Positions 52,996 through 63,329 of a stretch of 64,000 bases of DNA are shown piece by piece (positions within the stretch are counted from its first letter, which is position 1; each line of letters opens with the position of its first letter). This stretch comes from Blautia coccoides (GTDB lineage Bacteria > Bacillota > Clostridia > Lachnospirales > Lachnospiraceae), in assembly GCF_034355335.1 (NCBI RefSeq), contig NZ_CP136422.1:2576501-2640500 (forward strand), given 5' to 3'. A model generated the notes under the pieces. That model made no database searches. It was not told where the DNA came from and saw only the letters and a program-made list of their open reading frames with translations. The position numbers and the translations under genes were made by a program.

Positions 52996-53091
52996 TTGTC
53001 TTTTAATGAAAGACAATTGCAATGAAAACAGAGAAAATTATAATGTTTTATATAAAAATGTCTCTGACAAAAAGACAAATGTGTATTTGTC
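52996..53091. promoter_or_regulatory. Cluster of three TGTC/GACA dyads
   Basis: TTGTCTTT-N5-AAAGACAA (52996-53016, perfect), TGTC-TCT-GACA (53059-53069), and GACAAAT-GTGT-ATTTGTC (53074-53091, perfect). The first dyad abuts the -35 at 53017. Shared half-sites suggest one regulator. Confidence 0.5.
53017..53044 (+). promoter_or_regulatory. Distal promoter of the peptide-transport operon
   Basis: TTGCAA (53017-53022), a 16-base spacer, TATAAT (53039-53044). It touches the perfect dyad at 52996-53016. Confidence 0.5.
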
Positions 53092-53273
53092 TATTGGGTA
53101 TGTAAAATAATACACGAATAAAATGCAGGAAAAAAGAGGAGAACTTGCAAAAAAATAAAAGTAAATATCCAGTAATTATGAAATGGACAGCAGTTATGGC
53201 TCGGATTTGATTTGAAACGGGGAAAAAAGAAGTTGCATAACAAATCCATAAATGCAGGAAAAGAAATTAAAAC

Positions 53274-53302
53274 TTGTAATTTTTCTCTTTCTATAGTAAA
53301 AT
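53274..53302 (+). promoter_or_regulatory. Proximal promoter of the peptide-transport operon
   Basis: TTGTAA (53274-53279), a 17-base spacer, TAAAAT (53297-53302), about 95 bases before the start codon. Confidence 0.5.
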
Positions 53303-53396
53303 GGTTAGCACAGAGTTCTTTGTGTTTACCACGTCAAAGTGATGTCAAAATGACAGAACACAGGGAATACTGCGTGAATCAAAGGAGGGATTTTCT

Positions 53397-55079
53397 ATGA
53401 AGAGAAAAGTAATTGCGGCTTTACTCTGCACGTCTATGGCGATCACCATGATGGCAGGATGCGGAAGCAACAAGAAGACTGGTGCAGACAATACCAGTGA
53501 CACAGCAAAGACAGAAACTACCGGTGATGAAGGAAATGCGGATGCGGATGCAGAGACAGAAGCCGGAACAACCGAGAAAAAAGCAAGCGGCGAGATGCTG
53601 ACAAAATTTGCTGACGTTCCGGAAGATGCTGACAAAGAGCAGACACTGAGATACGCACAGGGCGCTGATCCCCGTGGACTTGATCCGGCTATGATCGATG
53701 ACGGTGAATCTTCCAAACCTATCTGCCAGATGTATGAAGGCCTTCTGAAGTACGGCGACAGTGATACAGAAGTTGAGCCATGCCTGGCTGAGTCCTGGGA
53801 GATCAGTGAGGACGGCCTTACCTATACCTTCAAGTTGAGAGAAGGTGTAAAATTCCACGACGGAACGGACTTCAACGCCGAAGCGGTAAAATATAACGTT
53901 GACAGACAGACTGTCAATAAAACAGAGGACATGCTTTACGCTGACTTCGTATATGGCGATGTTGCAGAGTGCAACGTAGTGGATGATTATACTGTAGAAT
54001 TTAAGCTCACTAAAAAATCCACACCGTTCTTAAATAACCTGGCTATGTCCCTGGGTGCTCCTATGGTAAGCCCCACTGCATGTGACGCGGCAAATGGAAA
54101 CTTAAATGAAGCTCCATGCGGAACCGGCCCGTACAAGTTCGTAAGATGGGATAAGAATGAAGCTGTAGTTATGGAGAGAAACGAAGACTACTGGGGTGAC
54201 AAGGGTGTTGCGAAAGAGATCATCTTCTCAACAATTCCGGATAACTCCGCACGTGTAGTTGCCCTGACAAATGGGGAAGTGGATATCATTGACGGTATCG
54301 ACGCTACTGTAGTTGACCAGATCACGTCTGCAGGCTGTCTGTTATATCAGGCAGAGGGTATGAATATCAACTACATGGCATATAACACCCAGAGAGTAAC
54401 AGATCCTGAGGTTAGAAAAGCATTATCTGAAGCAGTCAATGTGCCGGAACTGGTTGAGAGCCTTTACAAGGGATACGCTTCCCAGGCTACCAGCATTCTT
54501 CCTACCTTTATGCCGGGTTACAGTGCAGATGTAAAACAGACAGAGTACAATCCGGATGACGCTAAGAAGGTTCTGGAAGAAAAGGGCATCACAGAACTGA
54601 AGATGATGGCTTATACAAACCCAAGACCTTACAATACAGCCACAGGCCAGACATTGGCAGAGGCTCTGCAGGGATATTTTGACAAAGTAGGCGTAAAAGT
54701 GTCCATCGATTCCTATGACTGGACAACATACAAAGAAAAACTCGGCGCCGGCGATTATGACATGTGTCTGTACGGCTGGATCGGTGACAATGGTGACCCG
54801 GATAACTTTATGTATCTGTTAGCTCATGAGGACCCGGAAATGAACGTTGCCCTGTACCGCAATGAAGAGTACAATACCATGCTTTCAGAAGCAGCATCCA
54901 TGGAAAATGGTGACGACAGAAATGCAGCATATGCCAAGATGGAACAGAAGATCGCGGACGAGAATGTCTGGCTGCCGATTTCCCATCAGCAGAACCTGTC
55001 AGGCTATGTATCTAATGTACAGAACTTCATCGCACATCCGACAGGAAATGTTTTCTTGAGCAAGACATATAAGAACTGA
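53397..55079 (+). CDS. Peptide ABC transporter substrate-binding lipoprotein (SBP family 5)
   Basis: The extracellular receptor of an Opp/Dpp-type importer, 560 residues. The signal peptide ends in a lipobox MMAGC with Cys22 as the lipid anchor. A Thr/Glu-rich linker (about 25-65) separates the anchor from the binding domain. Family 5 landmarks include LRYAQGADPRGLDPAMIDDGES (about 82-103), a YTFKLREGVKFHDGTDFNAEAVKYN stretch (near 141-165) and GTGPYKFVRWDKNEAVV (near 242). Peptides are the likely ligand. RBS AAGGAGGG is strong. Two hairpins between this gene and the permeases probably raise its expression over them. Confidence 0.92.
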   Translation: MKRKVIAALLCTSMAITMMAGCGSNKKTGADNTSDTAKTETTGDEGNADADAETEAGTTEKKASGEMLTKFADVPEDADKEQTLRYAQGADPRGLDPAMIDDGESSKPICQMYEGLLKYGDSDTEVEPCLAESWEISEDGLTYTFKLREGVKFHDGTDFNAEAVKYNVDRQTVNKTEDMLYADFVYGDVAECNVVDDYTVEFKLTKKSTPFLNNLAMSLGAPMVSPTACDAANGNLNEAPCGTGPYKFVRWDKNEAVVMERNEDYWGDKGVAKEIIFSTIPDNSARVVALTNGEVDIIDGIDATVVDQITSAGCLLYQAEGMNINYMAYNTQRVTDPEVRKALSEAVNVPELVESLYKGYASQATSILPTFMPGYSADVKQTEYNPDDAKKVLEEKGITELKMMAYTNPRPYNTATGQTLAEALQGYFDKVGVKVSIDSYDWTTYKEKLGAGDYDMCLYGWIGDNGDPDNFMYLLAHEDPEMNVALYRNEEYNTMLSEAASMENGDDRNAAYAKMEQKIADENVWLPISHQQNLSGYVSNVQNFIAHPTGNVFLSKTYKN

Positions 55080-55099
55080 TCAGGTAAAACGGGATTGCA

Positions 55100-55123
55100 T
55101 AAGGGCAGAGAAATCTGCCCTTA
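55100..55123 (+). terminator. Hairpin 1 after the substrate-binding protein gene
   Basis: TAAGGGCAGA (55100-55109) and TCTGCCCTTA (55114-55123) form a perfect 10-bp stem with a GAAA loop. There is no T-run, so it likely protects mRNA ends or partly terminates. Confidence 0.6.
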
Positions 55124-55151
55124 TATGCGGTCTAAAAGCCTGTTCTACCGG

Positions 55152-55210
55152 GGAACAGTTCATTTCTGAAAGGGCTCTGCAGGTTAACCCCTTGAGAAAT
55201 GAATTGTTCC
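55152..55210 (+). promoter_or_regulatory. Hairpin 2 before the first permease gene
   Basis: GGAACAGTTCATTTCT (55152-55167) and AGAAATGAATTGTTCC (55195-55210) pair over 16 bases with one G-U, with a 27-base loop. It stacks directly after hairpin 1 and ends 38 bases before the next gene. Confidence 0.6.
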
Positions 55211-55247
55211 GAAGAAATTCAACAAAAGAATAAAGAGAGGTCAAGAC

Positions 55248-56264
55248 ATGTTTAAGTACATAATAAAACGGCTTTTACAGCTCATACCCGTTCTCTTTGG
55301 TGTATCCCTGATCGTGTTCTTCCTTATGCGTGTATGCGCACCGGACCCTGCACCTATCGTTCTGGGTCAGCACGCAACCAGGGAGAGTATGGAGGAATGG
55401 CGGGAAGCCAATGGGCTGAATGAACCTGTGGTCACACAGTATGTAAACTTTATAAAAGGAGCAGTCACCGGTGATCTGGGCACATCCTATTACACCAAGG
55501 CGCCTGTGACAAAAGAGATTGCCAGCCGTTTCCCGGCAACGGTGGAACTGGCCATTGTGGCGATCATTCTGGCATCCATTTTCGGCATAATAATCGGTGT
55601 AGTGTCTTCGGTAAAGAAGAATTCCATTTTTGATAACGGCGGTATGCTGCTGTCTCTGGTGGGCGTATCCGTACCTATTTTCTGGCTTGGTATCATGCTG
55701 ATCATCCTGTTTTCCGGTGTTCTTCACTGGCTGCCTTCCAGCGGACGTATTGACCCGTCCCTGCGTCCGGATACCGTGACTGGTTTTATGATCATAGACA
55801 GTATTATCCAGGGAGATACAACAGCTCTCAAAGATGCCGCTGTCCATATGGTTCTCCCGGCAGTAACTCTGAGTCTTTATTCCATGGCGATCATTGCCCG
55901 TATGACACGCTCCAGTATGTTGGAGACCCTGAATCAGGACTATATCCGTACAGCCAGGGCAAAAGGTATCAGTGAGGGAAAAGTGACGAGAAAACACGCA
56001 CTTAGAAACGCCATGCTTCCTGTCACTACCGTTATCGGTCTGCAGCTCGGCTCCCTTCTGGGCGGTGCGGTGCTGACAGAATCTGTGTACGCATGGCCGG
56101 GCATTGGCAATTATACAGTACAGTGTATCATGAAATCAGATTTCCCTGTGGTACAGGGTGTGGTCCTGCTCATTGCAGTGATATTCGTATTGATGAATCT
56201 CATCGTGGATGTGATCTATGCGTTTCTGGATCCGCGTATTAAATTCGAGAAGAAGGAGGTGTAA
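55248..56264 (+). CDS. Peptide ABC transporter permease (DppB/OppB-like)
   Basis: A 338-residue inner-membrane permease of the binding-protein-dependent class. The N-terminal YIIKRLLQLIPVLFGVSLIVFFLMRVCAPDPAP is characteristic of OppB/DppB. Six hydrophobic segments are visible, and the EAA loop that contacts the ATPases is YIRTARAKGISEGKVTRKHALRNAMLPV near 225-252. It forms the translocation pore with the next gene product. The stop is followed 5 bases later by the DppC-like start. Confidence 0.93.
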   Translation: MFKYIIKRLLQLIPVLFGVSLIVFFLMRVCAPDPAPIVLGQHATRESMEEWREANGLNEPVVTQYVNFIKGAVTGDLGTSYYTKAPVTKEIASRFPATVELAIVAIILASIFGIIIGVVSSVKKNSIFDNGGMLLSLVGVSVPIFWLGIMLIILFSGVLHWLPSSGRIDPSLRPDTVTGFMIIDSIIQGDTTALKDAAVHMVLPAVTLSLYSMAIIARMTRSSMLETLNQDYIRTARAKGISEGKVTRKHALRNAMLPVTTVIGLQLGSLLGGAVLTESVYAWPGIGNYTVQCIMKSDFPVVQGVVLLIAVIFVLMNLIVDVIYAFLDPRIKFEKKEV

Positions 56265-56269
56265 CTGTC

Positions 56270-57160
56270 ATGCGGAAAAAACAACAGGTACAGACAACAG
56301 GGGAGGCACTGGAAAAACCAGAATCCCAGATTCGTGTGATGTGGGACACTCTGAAAAAGAACAAAGCAGCAGTGGCAGGTCTTGTGGTCATTGTGTTTTT
56401 CCTGTTTTTAGCTGTCATGGGAGACTGGCTGGCTCCCTATGATCCGGAGTATTCTGACATGGGGCACACATTTGTGGCACCCTGCAAGGATTACTATTTC
56501 GGTACAGATCAGCTTGGACGTGATATCTTTTCACGTGTGCTTTCAGGTACTAAGATTTCTCTTTTTGTTGGTGTGGCCGCTGTGGCCTATTCTCTGCTGA
56601 TCGGAACCGTTCTTGGCTCTGTGGCAGGATATTTCGGTGGAAAGGTGGATTCCTTTATCATGAGATGTATGGATGTCATGCTCTCCATCCCGTCAATCCT
56701 TCTGGCCATCACCCTGATGGCAGCCCTTGGTAAAGGGCTTGACAAAGCCATCATTGCCATTGGTACGGTGTCCATTCCGGAGTATGCGCGTATTGTGCGA
56801 AGCTCAATTTTGTCAGTCAAGGAAAATGATTACGTGGCAGCAGCTAAGGTTGTGGGAAACTCTGACAGGAGGATCATTTTCCACCACATCCTTCCAAACG
56901 TGGTAAGCTCTATCGTGGTCAGGGCTACATTGGGTATCTCCACTGCGATTTTGGATACAGCAGCTCTTGGATTCTTAGGCATGGGCGTGCAGCCTCCCAT
57001 GGCGGAGTGGGGCGATATGCTGGGACGTGCGAGAACCTATATTTTCTCTGCGCCCTACACCCTGATTTTCCCGGGTCTTGCCATTACATTGGCAGTGCTG
57101 GCATTCAACCTGTTCGGCGACGGCCTGCGCGATGCACTGGACCCGAAAGAACGAGTATAA
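56270..57160 (+). CDS. Peptide ABC transporter permease (DppC/OppC-like)
   Basis: A 296-residue partner permease. After a hydrophilic N-terminus of about 35 residues, TM1 is [49 protein letters not shown] (near 75) and the EAA loop [24 protein letters not shown] near 186-209 are family signatures. AAGGAGGTG precedes the ATG. The four transport genes downstream of the receptor are tightly packed. Confidence 0.93.
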   Translation: MRKKQQVQTTGEALEKPESQIRVMWDTLKKNKAAVAGLVVIVFFLFLAVMGDWLAPYDPEYSDMGHTFVAPCKDYYFGTDQLGRDIFSRVLSGTKISLFVGVAAVAYSLLIGTVLGSVAGYFGGKVDSFIMRCMDVMLSIPSILLAITLMAALGKGLDKAIIAIGTVSIPEYARIVRSSILSVKENDYVAAAKVVGNSDRRIIFHHILPNVVSSIVVRATLGISTAILDTAALGFLGMGVQPPMAEWGDMLGRARTYIFSAPYTLIFPGLAITLAVLAFNLFGDGLRDALDPKERV

Positions 57161-57173
57161 GGAGGACCGTATC

Positions 57174-58148
<975 letters not shown>

Positions 58149-58149
58149 G

Positions 58150-59133
58150 ATGAGTGAAGAGAAAAAAGAAGTTCTTTTGGAGGTGAAGCACCTAAAAAAA
58201 TACTTCGATGTTGAGACAAATTTCTTCGGAAAACCCACCGCTGTTCTGAAAGCTGTGGATGATGTGTCATTTAAGATCTATAAGGGAGAGGCTCTGGGAT
58301 TGGTAGGAGAGTCAGGCTGCGGCAAGTCCACCATCGGCAAAATGCTGGTGGATCTATATAAGCCCACCGCGGGTGAGATCCTGTACGATGGAAAAGATAT
58401 CTCCAAGCTCTCCACAAAGGAGAGGCGGAAATACTGTAAGGATATCCAGTTGATCTTCCAGGACCCGTACGCGTCCCTCAATCCCCGTATGACAGTTGGT
58501 GATATTATCGGTGAGCCGATCCGTATCAATAAACTGATGCCGGAAGACCAGGTGGAGGACAGAGTGACATATCTGATGAACTGTGTAGGTCTTGCAAACC
58601 ATCAGAGAAACCGTTATCCTCACGAGTTCTCAGGCGGACAGAGGCAGAGAGTGGGAATTGCCCGCGCGCTGGCTGTTCAGCCCAAGCTGATCGTCTGTGA
58701 TGAACCGGTATCTGCCCTGGATGTTTCCATTCAGGCACAGGTGCTGAACCTGTTGGATGATCTGAAGGAGGAGTTTGGCCTTACTTATCTGTTCATTGCC
58801 CATGGACTTAACGTAGTAAAGCACATCAGTGACCGAGTGGGAGTCATGTACCTGGGCAAACTGATGGAGGTGGCAGATAAGCGTGAAATCTATGATGATC
58901 CGCTGAACCCTTACACCCAGGCACTGCTGTCAGCCATTCCTTCTACAGATATCACAAAGAAAAAAGAAAGGATCATTCTGACAGGGGATGTCCCCACTCC
59001 CATCAATCCCCCTGCAGGCTGCCGTTTCTGCTCCCGCTGTTTTAAAAAGACCAAGGGATGTGACACCGTGATCCCTGAATTAAAGGACAACGGAAACGGG
59101 CATCTGGTTGCCTGTCATCTCTATGACAAATAA
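58150..59133 (+). CDS. Peptide ABC transporter ATPase (DppF/OppF-like)
   Basis: A 327-residue second ATPase. ATG 58150 lies 10 bases after GGAGGG, and 1 base separates it from the previous stop. Walker A GESGCGKST is near 52, the signature is [16 protein letters not shown] near 160, Walker B is LIVCDEPVSALDVS near 179, and the H-loop reads FIAHGLNVV near 213 (His kept). The Cys-rich oligopeptide tail is seen as CRFCSRCFKKTKGC near 290-303. It is followed by a very strong terminator that closes the operon. Confidence 0.93.
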   Translation: MSEEKKEVLLEVKHLKKYFDVETNFFGKPTAVLKAVDDVSFKIYKGEALGLVGESGCGKSTIGKMLVDLYKPTAGEILYDGKDISKLSTKERRKYCKDIQLIFQDPYASLNPRMTVGDIIGEPIRINKLMPEDQVEDRVTYLMNCVGLANHQRNRYPHEFSGGQRQRVGIARALAVQPKLIVCDEPVSALDVSIQAQVLNLLDDLKEEFGLTYLFIAHGLNVVKHISDRVGVMYLGKLMEVADKREIYDDPLNPYTQALLSAIPSTDITKKKERIILTGDVPTPINPPAGCRFCSRCFKKTKGCDTVIPELKDNGNGHLVACHLYDK

Positions 59134-59153
59134 AAGCTTTCCTGTGAATACAG

Positions 59154-59191
59154 ATACAGCCCCGGCACTTTAAAATGCCGGGGCTGTATTT
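59154..59191 (+). terminator. Intrinsic terminator closing the peptide-transport operon
   Basis: ATACAGCCCCGGCA (59154-59167) and TGCCGGGGCTGTAT (59176-59189) are perfect 14-bp arms with a CTTTAAAA loop. Confidence 0.85.
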
Positions 59192-59230
59192 CATAAGAAG
59201 AAGTTTATGTAACTTTAATAAATAGATTTG

Positions 59231-59259
59231 TTGACACTTATCCTGTAAAGACATATAAT
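59231..59259 (+). promoter_or_regulatory. Consensus promoter of the RND efflux operon
   Basis: TTGACA (59231-59236), a 17-base spacer, TATAAT (59254-59259): full sigma-A consensus at both hexamers. The TetR operator begins 10 bases after the -10. Confidence 0.9.
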
Positions 59260-59269
59260 TTTTACATTA

Positions 59270-59285
59270 GACTGACCGGTCAGTC
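59270..59285. promoter_or_regulatory. TetR-type operator (16-bp perfect palindrome)
   Basis: GACTGACC (59270-59277) followed by GGTCAGTC (59278-59285), a perfect palindrome. An overlapping dyad GACCG-N6-CGGTC extends it to 59289. It covers the expected transcription start and is the likely target of the TetR protein encoded at the end of the operon. Confidence 0.8.
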
Positions 59286-59318
59286 GGTCAATCCATAAAG
59301 AATACAGGAGGACTTCAA

Positions 59319-62300
59319 ATGTTATCACGTTTCAGTGTGAAAAAGCCCTATACCGTCGTTGTGGCGGTGGTGCTGGTGATTCTTTTGGGAGTGGTGTCTG
59401 TGACAAAGATGAACACAGATTTACTTCCCAGTATGAATCTGCCCTATGCAATCGTAATGACCACTTATGTGGGCGCCAGCCCGGAATCGGTGGAGGAGAC
59501 TGTTACTAAGCCCATTGAACAGAGTATGGCGACAGTCAGTAATATTAAGAATGTAAGCTCTGTTTCCAGAGAAAATGTATCCCTGGTGATCCTGGAGTTT
59601 GAGGAGACTACCAACATGGATTCCGTGTCACTGGAGATGAGGGAGAATCTGGATCAGATAAAGGGATATTGGGATGATTCCGTGAGCAATCCCATTATCA
59701 TGAAACTGAATCCAGATATGCTGCCGGTTCTGGTGGCAGCAGTGGATGTGGATGATATGACAGCTGCGGAACTTACCGATTACATAGAAGATAACGTACA
59801 GCCCAATATCGAGAGTATTGACGGGGTTGCCAGGGTTTCCCAGAGCGGCGGCGTCACCGAGAGCGTTGAAGTGCGGATCGATCAGGAAAAGCTGGATGCC
59901 ATGAACCAGAAGGTTCAGGACGCTATAAACGGTAAGTTTGCCGAGGAGGAACAGAAGCTTGAAGATGCCCAGGCCGAACTTGATTCCGGCAGAAGTGAGC
60001 TGGAGAACGGCCAGAGTGAACTGGAAAGCGGCCAGAATGAAGCGGCATCCCAGATCGGAGAGGGAAGCGGACAGCTCTCACAGGCACAGAGTGAACTGAC
60101 CAAAAGTGCGGCAGAGGTGGATGTGCAGCTTCAGAACCTGGAGAGCAAGCAGGCAGAGCTTGACAGCCAGTCAAAACTTTTGCAGGCCACAGAGGAGGGT
60201 CTGAACCTCACTGTGGAAAAGCTGACTGAGGCAAAGAATAAACTTCTGGAGGCTCAGGATGGAAGCCAAAAGCTGGAAGAAGGAATTGCGGCGGTCCAGG
60301 GACAGATAGAGGAACTGGAGGCACAGTTAAGTGCCCTGACGCCGGAGAAGCCTGACAGTATGACAGATGAAGAGTGGCAGCAGGCCATTGACCAGCTGAC
60401 TGCTGCGAAAGAGGAGATGGAGAACCAAAAGGCAGGGATGGAGCAGCAGCTTGCGGCACTGAATGAACAGCTCTCTAAGCTGGACCCTGTAGAGGTAGTG
60501 GATAAAGGCCTGGATGCGGCCAATAAAGGGCTGCAGGAGATCGCAGGTGCCAAAGCTCAGCTTGTGGAAGGCCAGACTCAGTTAAGCGCAGGGATCCAGA
60601 AGCTGCAGGAGGCAAAAGCCCAGATCGAGGCAGGCCAGTCCCAGATGAGCGCAGCCCAGATCCAGCTTGAAACACAGAAGATCATGGCTTCTATCCAGCT
60701 CAGCTCCGCTTCCTCAAAAATTGCCATGGGGACAGCCCAGTTAGAGGCGGCCCAGTCCCAGCTTGACTCAGGAAGGGATCAGCTTGACGAGGCAAAAGAG
60801 CAGGCCCAGGATAAGGCGGATCTGAATACCATCCTGACGTCTGATATGGTAAAAGGTATTCTCACAGCGGAGAACTTTGCCATGCCCGCAGGCTATGTGG
60901 CGGAAGACGGCAAGGAGTATCTGGTCAGGGTTGGAGACAAGGTGCAGGATGTGGACAGTCTGGGAGATCTGGTCCTGCTGGATCTGAAGCTGGACGGACT
61001 GGCATCCATACGCCTTTCTGATGTGGCAGACATTAGTGTCACAGATGACTCTGCGGATGTATATGCAAAGATCAACGGCAATCCGGGTGTGATGCTTTCC
61101 ATAGAAAAACAGACAGGATATTCCACAGGTGAAGTGGCAGATAAGATTTTGGACCGCATGGATGAACTGGAGAAGGGAAATGACGGTCTGCATTTTACAA
61201 CGCTGATGAACCAGGGAATCTATATTGATATGGTGGTGAATTCCGTTCTGCAGAATATGCTCTTCGGAGGCATTCTCGCCATTTTGGTACTGTTTTTATT
61301 CCTGCGTGATATTAAGCCGACTTTTGTCATTGCCTGCTCCATACCTATCAGTGTGGTGACAGCTCTGGTGCTCATGTATTTTTCAGGAGTGACATTAAAT
61401 ATCATATCCCTTTCAGGCCTTGCCCTTGGTGTAGGTATGCTGGTAGATAACTCCATTGTGGTCATTGAGAATATATACCGTATGAGGAGTATGGGGATAC
61501 CTGCCAGAAAAGCCGCTGTGGAGGGCGCAAAACAGGTGGCAGGAGCCATTGTCTCTTCCACCCTGACAACAGTGTGCGTGTTCGCGCCGATTGTATTTAC
61601 AGAGGGGATCACCCGTCAGCTTTTCGTGGATATGGGACTGACGATCGGCTTTTCTCTGGCAGCCAGCCTTGTTGTGGCGCTGACCTTGGTGCCTATGATG
61701 TCTGCGGGACTTTTGAAGAGAGCTGAGGCGAAACCGTCAAAACTTCTGGATAAAGTACAGAACTTTTACGGGCGTATGATCCATAAGACATTGACCCATA
61801 AAGCCTGGGTGCTTTTGGGAGCGCTGGTGTTATTTTTAGGAAGTATGTACCTTTCCGTGCGCAAGGGTACAGAATTTTTCCCGTCCATGGAGAGTACACA
61901 GGCCAGCATGACTGTGACCACGGACAAGGGAACACCTCTGAAGGAGACCGCCGCAAAGGCGGATGAGATCATAGACAGGATCTCAGATATAGACGATATT
62001 GAGACCATCGGTGCCATGGCAGGCGGTTCCTCCATGTCAATGGGCGGAAGTTCCACCAATCAGGTTACCATGTATCTGGTACTGAAGGAAGATAAAAAGC
62101 TGAACAATGAGAAACTGGAAAAGGAGATTTTAAAGAGGACCAAAGACGTGGAAGGCTGTGAGGTAGTGGTCTCCACTTCCAATATGGATATGAGTGCCCT
62201 CGGGGGCAGCGGCCTGCAGATCGAGATCAAGGGAAAAGACCTGGAACAGCTCCAGGAGATCGCCACAGACCTGGCCGGTAAAATAGAAAAAGTAAAGGGC

Positions 62301-63329
62301 ACCCAGAATGTGGATGACGGTATGGAGGAGACAGATGCCCAGTATAAGGTGGTCGTGGATAAAGCAAAAGCTATGCGCAATGGTTTGACCGTGGCGCAGG
62401 TGTTCCAGGAGATCAACAAGAAGATCGCAGAGGCCACAAAGGCTACCACGATCCAAACGGCAACCAAGGACTATGATGTGTATGTGAGAAGTGAAAAGGA
62501 TGAGTCTCTTACAAGAGAACAGATTGCGGACATAACCATCCAGACCACCAACGCGGAAGGAAAGACAGAGGAGATCAAAGTGGGAGATATCGCAGACTTT
62601 GAAGACTCCGTAAGCCCTCAGGCCATCAACAGGGACGGCCAGTCACGCTATATGTCCGTGACCGCAGAGATTGCAACCGGTTATAATATCGGACTTGTAA
62701 GCCAGGATGTTCAGAAGATCCTTGATAAGTATACCCCTCCGGAGGGCTACACCATAGAAATGAAAGGTGAAGATGAGAGTATTAACGAGGCCATGGGACA
62801 GCTTCTTCAGATGCTTGCACTGGCACTGGTGTTCATGTATCTGATCATGGTGGCACAATTCCAGTCTCTGCTCTCTCCTTTTATCATCATGTTCACCATT
62901 CCTCTGGCGTTTACAGGAGGATTTTTGGGCCTGCTTGTGGGGAATAAGCCGGTGAGTATCGTGGCAATGGTAGGATTTGTCATGCTGTCAGGTATCATTG
63001 TAAACAATGGTATTGTGCTAGTGGATTACATCAACCAGCTCCGCAAGGACGGTATGGAGAAGAGGGCGGCGATCGAGGAAGCAGGCCGTGCCCGTCTGCG
63101 TCCTATCGTGATGACAGCGCTCACCACTATTCTTGGCCTTACCACCATGGCTATGGGCATGGGTATGGGCGCGGATATGGTGCAGCCAATGGCGATCGTC
63201 ACCATCGGAGGTCTGATCTACGGTACACTGCTGACGCTGTTTGTAGTGCCGTGTATTTATGATATACTGAACCGGCGTCATTATAAAAAAGATGAGGAGA
63301 GATTAGTGGATGAAGGAGAAGCTCAGTGA
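59319..63329 (+). CDS. RND-superfamily efflux transporter with large coiled-coil insertion
   Basis: A 1336-residue RND permease of the AcrB/HAE1-like group. TM1 spans about 10-30. The first periplasm-type porter segment (about 35-205) is followed by a ~290-residue Glu/Gln/Ala/Ser-rich coiled coil (about 207-500) not found in classical AcrB. The second porter part follows to ~620, then TM segments with TM4-like GLALGVGMLVDNSIVVIENIYR near 705. The second half repeats the layout, ending with GIIVNNGIVLVDYINQLR and three further helices. The insertion has many repeats of LDSGRSELENGQSEL type. It may replace a separate adaptor protein in this single-membrane cell. It is controlled by a TetR operator upstream. 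Confidence 0.9.
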   Translation: MLSRFSVKKPYTVVVAVVLVILLGVVSVTKMNTDLLPSMNLPYAIVMTTYVGASPESVEETVTKPIEQSMATVSNIKNVSSVSRENVSLVILEFEETTNMDSVSLEMRENLDQIKGYWDDSVSNPIIMKLNPDMLPVLVAAVDVDDMTAAELTDYIEDNVQPNIESIDGVARVSQSGGVTESVEVRIDQEKLDAMNQKVQDAINGKFAEEEQKLEDAQAELDSGRSELENGQSELESGQNEAASQIGEGSGQLSQAQSELTKSAAEVDVQLQNLESKQAELDSQSKLLQATEEGLNLTVEKLTEAKNKLLEAQDGSQKLEEGIAAVQGQIEELEAQLSALTPEKPDSMTDEEWQQAIDQLTAAKEEMENQKAGMEQQLAALNEQLSKLDPVEVVDKGLDAANKGLQEIAGAKAQLVEGQTQLSAGIQKLQEAKAQIEAGQSQMSAAQIQLETQKIMASIQLSSASSKIAMGTAQLEAAQSQLDSGRDQLDEAKEQAQDKADLNTILTSDMVKGILTAENFAMPAGYVAEDGKEYLVRVGDKVQDVDSLGDLVLLDLKLDGLASIRLSDVADISVTDDSADVYAKINGNPGVMLSIEKQTGYSTGEVADKILDRMDELEKGNDGLHFTTLMNQGIYIDMVVNSVLQNMLFGGILAILVLFLFLRDIKPTFVIACSIPISVVTALVLMYFSGVTLNIISLSGLALGVGMLVDNSIVVIENIYRMRSMGIPARKAAVEGAKQVAGAIVSSTLTTVCVFAPIVFTEGITRQLFVDMGLTIGFSLAASLVVALTLVPMMSAGLLKRAEAKPSKLLDKVQNFYGRMIHKTLTHKAWVLLGALVLFLGSMYLSVRKGTEFFPSMESTQASMTVTTDKGTPLKETAAKADEIIDRISDIDDIETIGAMAGGSSMSMGGSSTNQVTMYLVLKEDKKLNNEKLEKEILKRTKDVEGCEVVVSTSNMDMSALGGSGLQIEIKGKDLEQLQEIATDLAGKIEKVKGTQNVDDGMEETDAQYKVVVDKAKAMRNGLTVAQVFQEINKKIAEATKATTIQTATKDYDVYVRSEKDESLTREQIADITIQTTNAEGKTEEIKVGDIADFEDSVSPQAINRDGQSRYMSVTAEIATGYNIGLVSQDVQKILDKYTPPEGYTIEMKGEDESINEAMGQLLQMLALALVFMYLIMVAQFQSLLSPFIIMFTIPLAFTGGFLGLLVGNKPVSIVAMVGFVMLSGIIVNNGIVLVDYINQLRKDGMEKRAAIEEAGRARLRPIVMTALTTILGLTTMAMGMGMGADMVQPMAIVTIGGLIYGTLLTLFVVPCIYDILNRRHYKKDEERLVDEGEAQ

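Larger units (their letters stand above)
52712..53396 (+). other. 685-base regulatory gap upstream of the peptide-transport operon
   Basis: It contains a hairpin at 52750-52779, three TGTC/GACA dyads at 52996-53091 and two promoter-like pairs (53017-53044, 53274-53302). I see no gene; a 62-codon frame at 53212 has no ribosome binding site. The length and number of signals suggest heavily regulated expression of the operon. Confidence 0.6.

Noticed and set aside
53212..53400. 62-codon frame ahead of the substrate-binding protein gene
   Set aside because: No usable ribosome binding site; it lies across a promoter-like pair and overlaps the next start codon.
59940..60820. Repeat array or CRISPR-like structure in the efflux gene
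   Set aside because: The repetition is at the protein level (coiled-coil heptads) with variable codons and no constant spacer structure.
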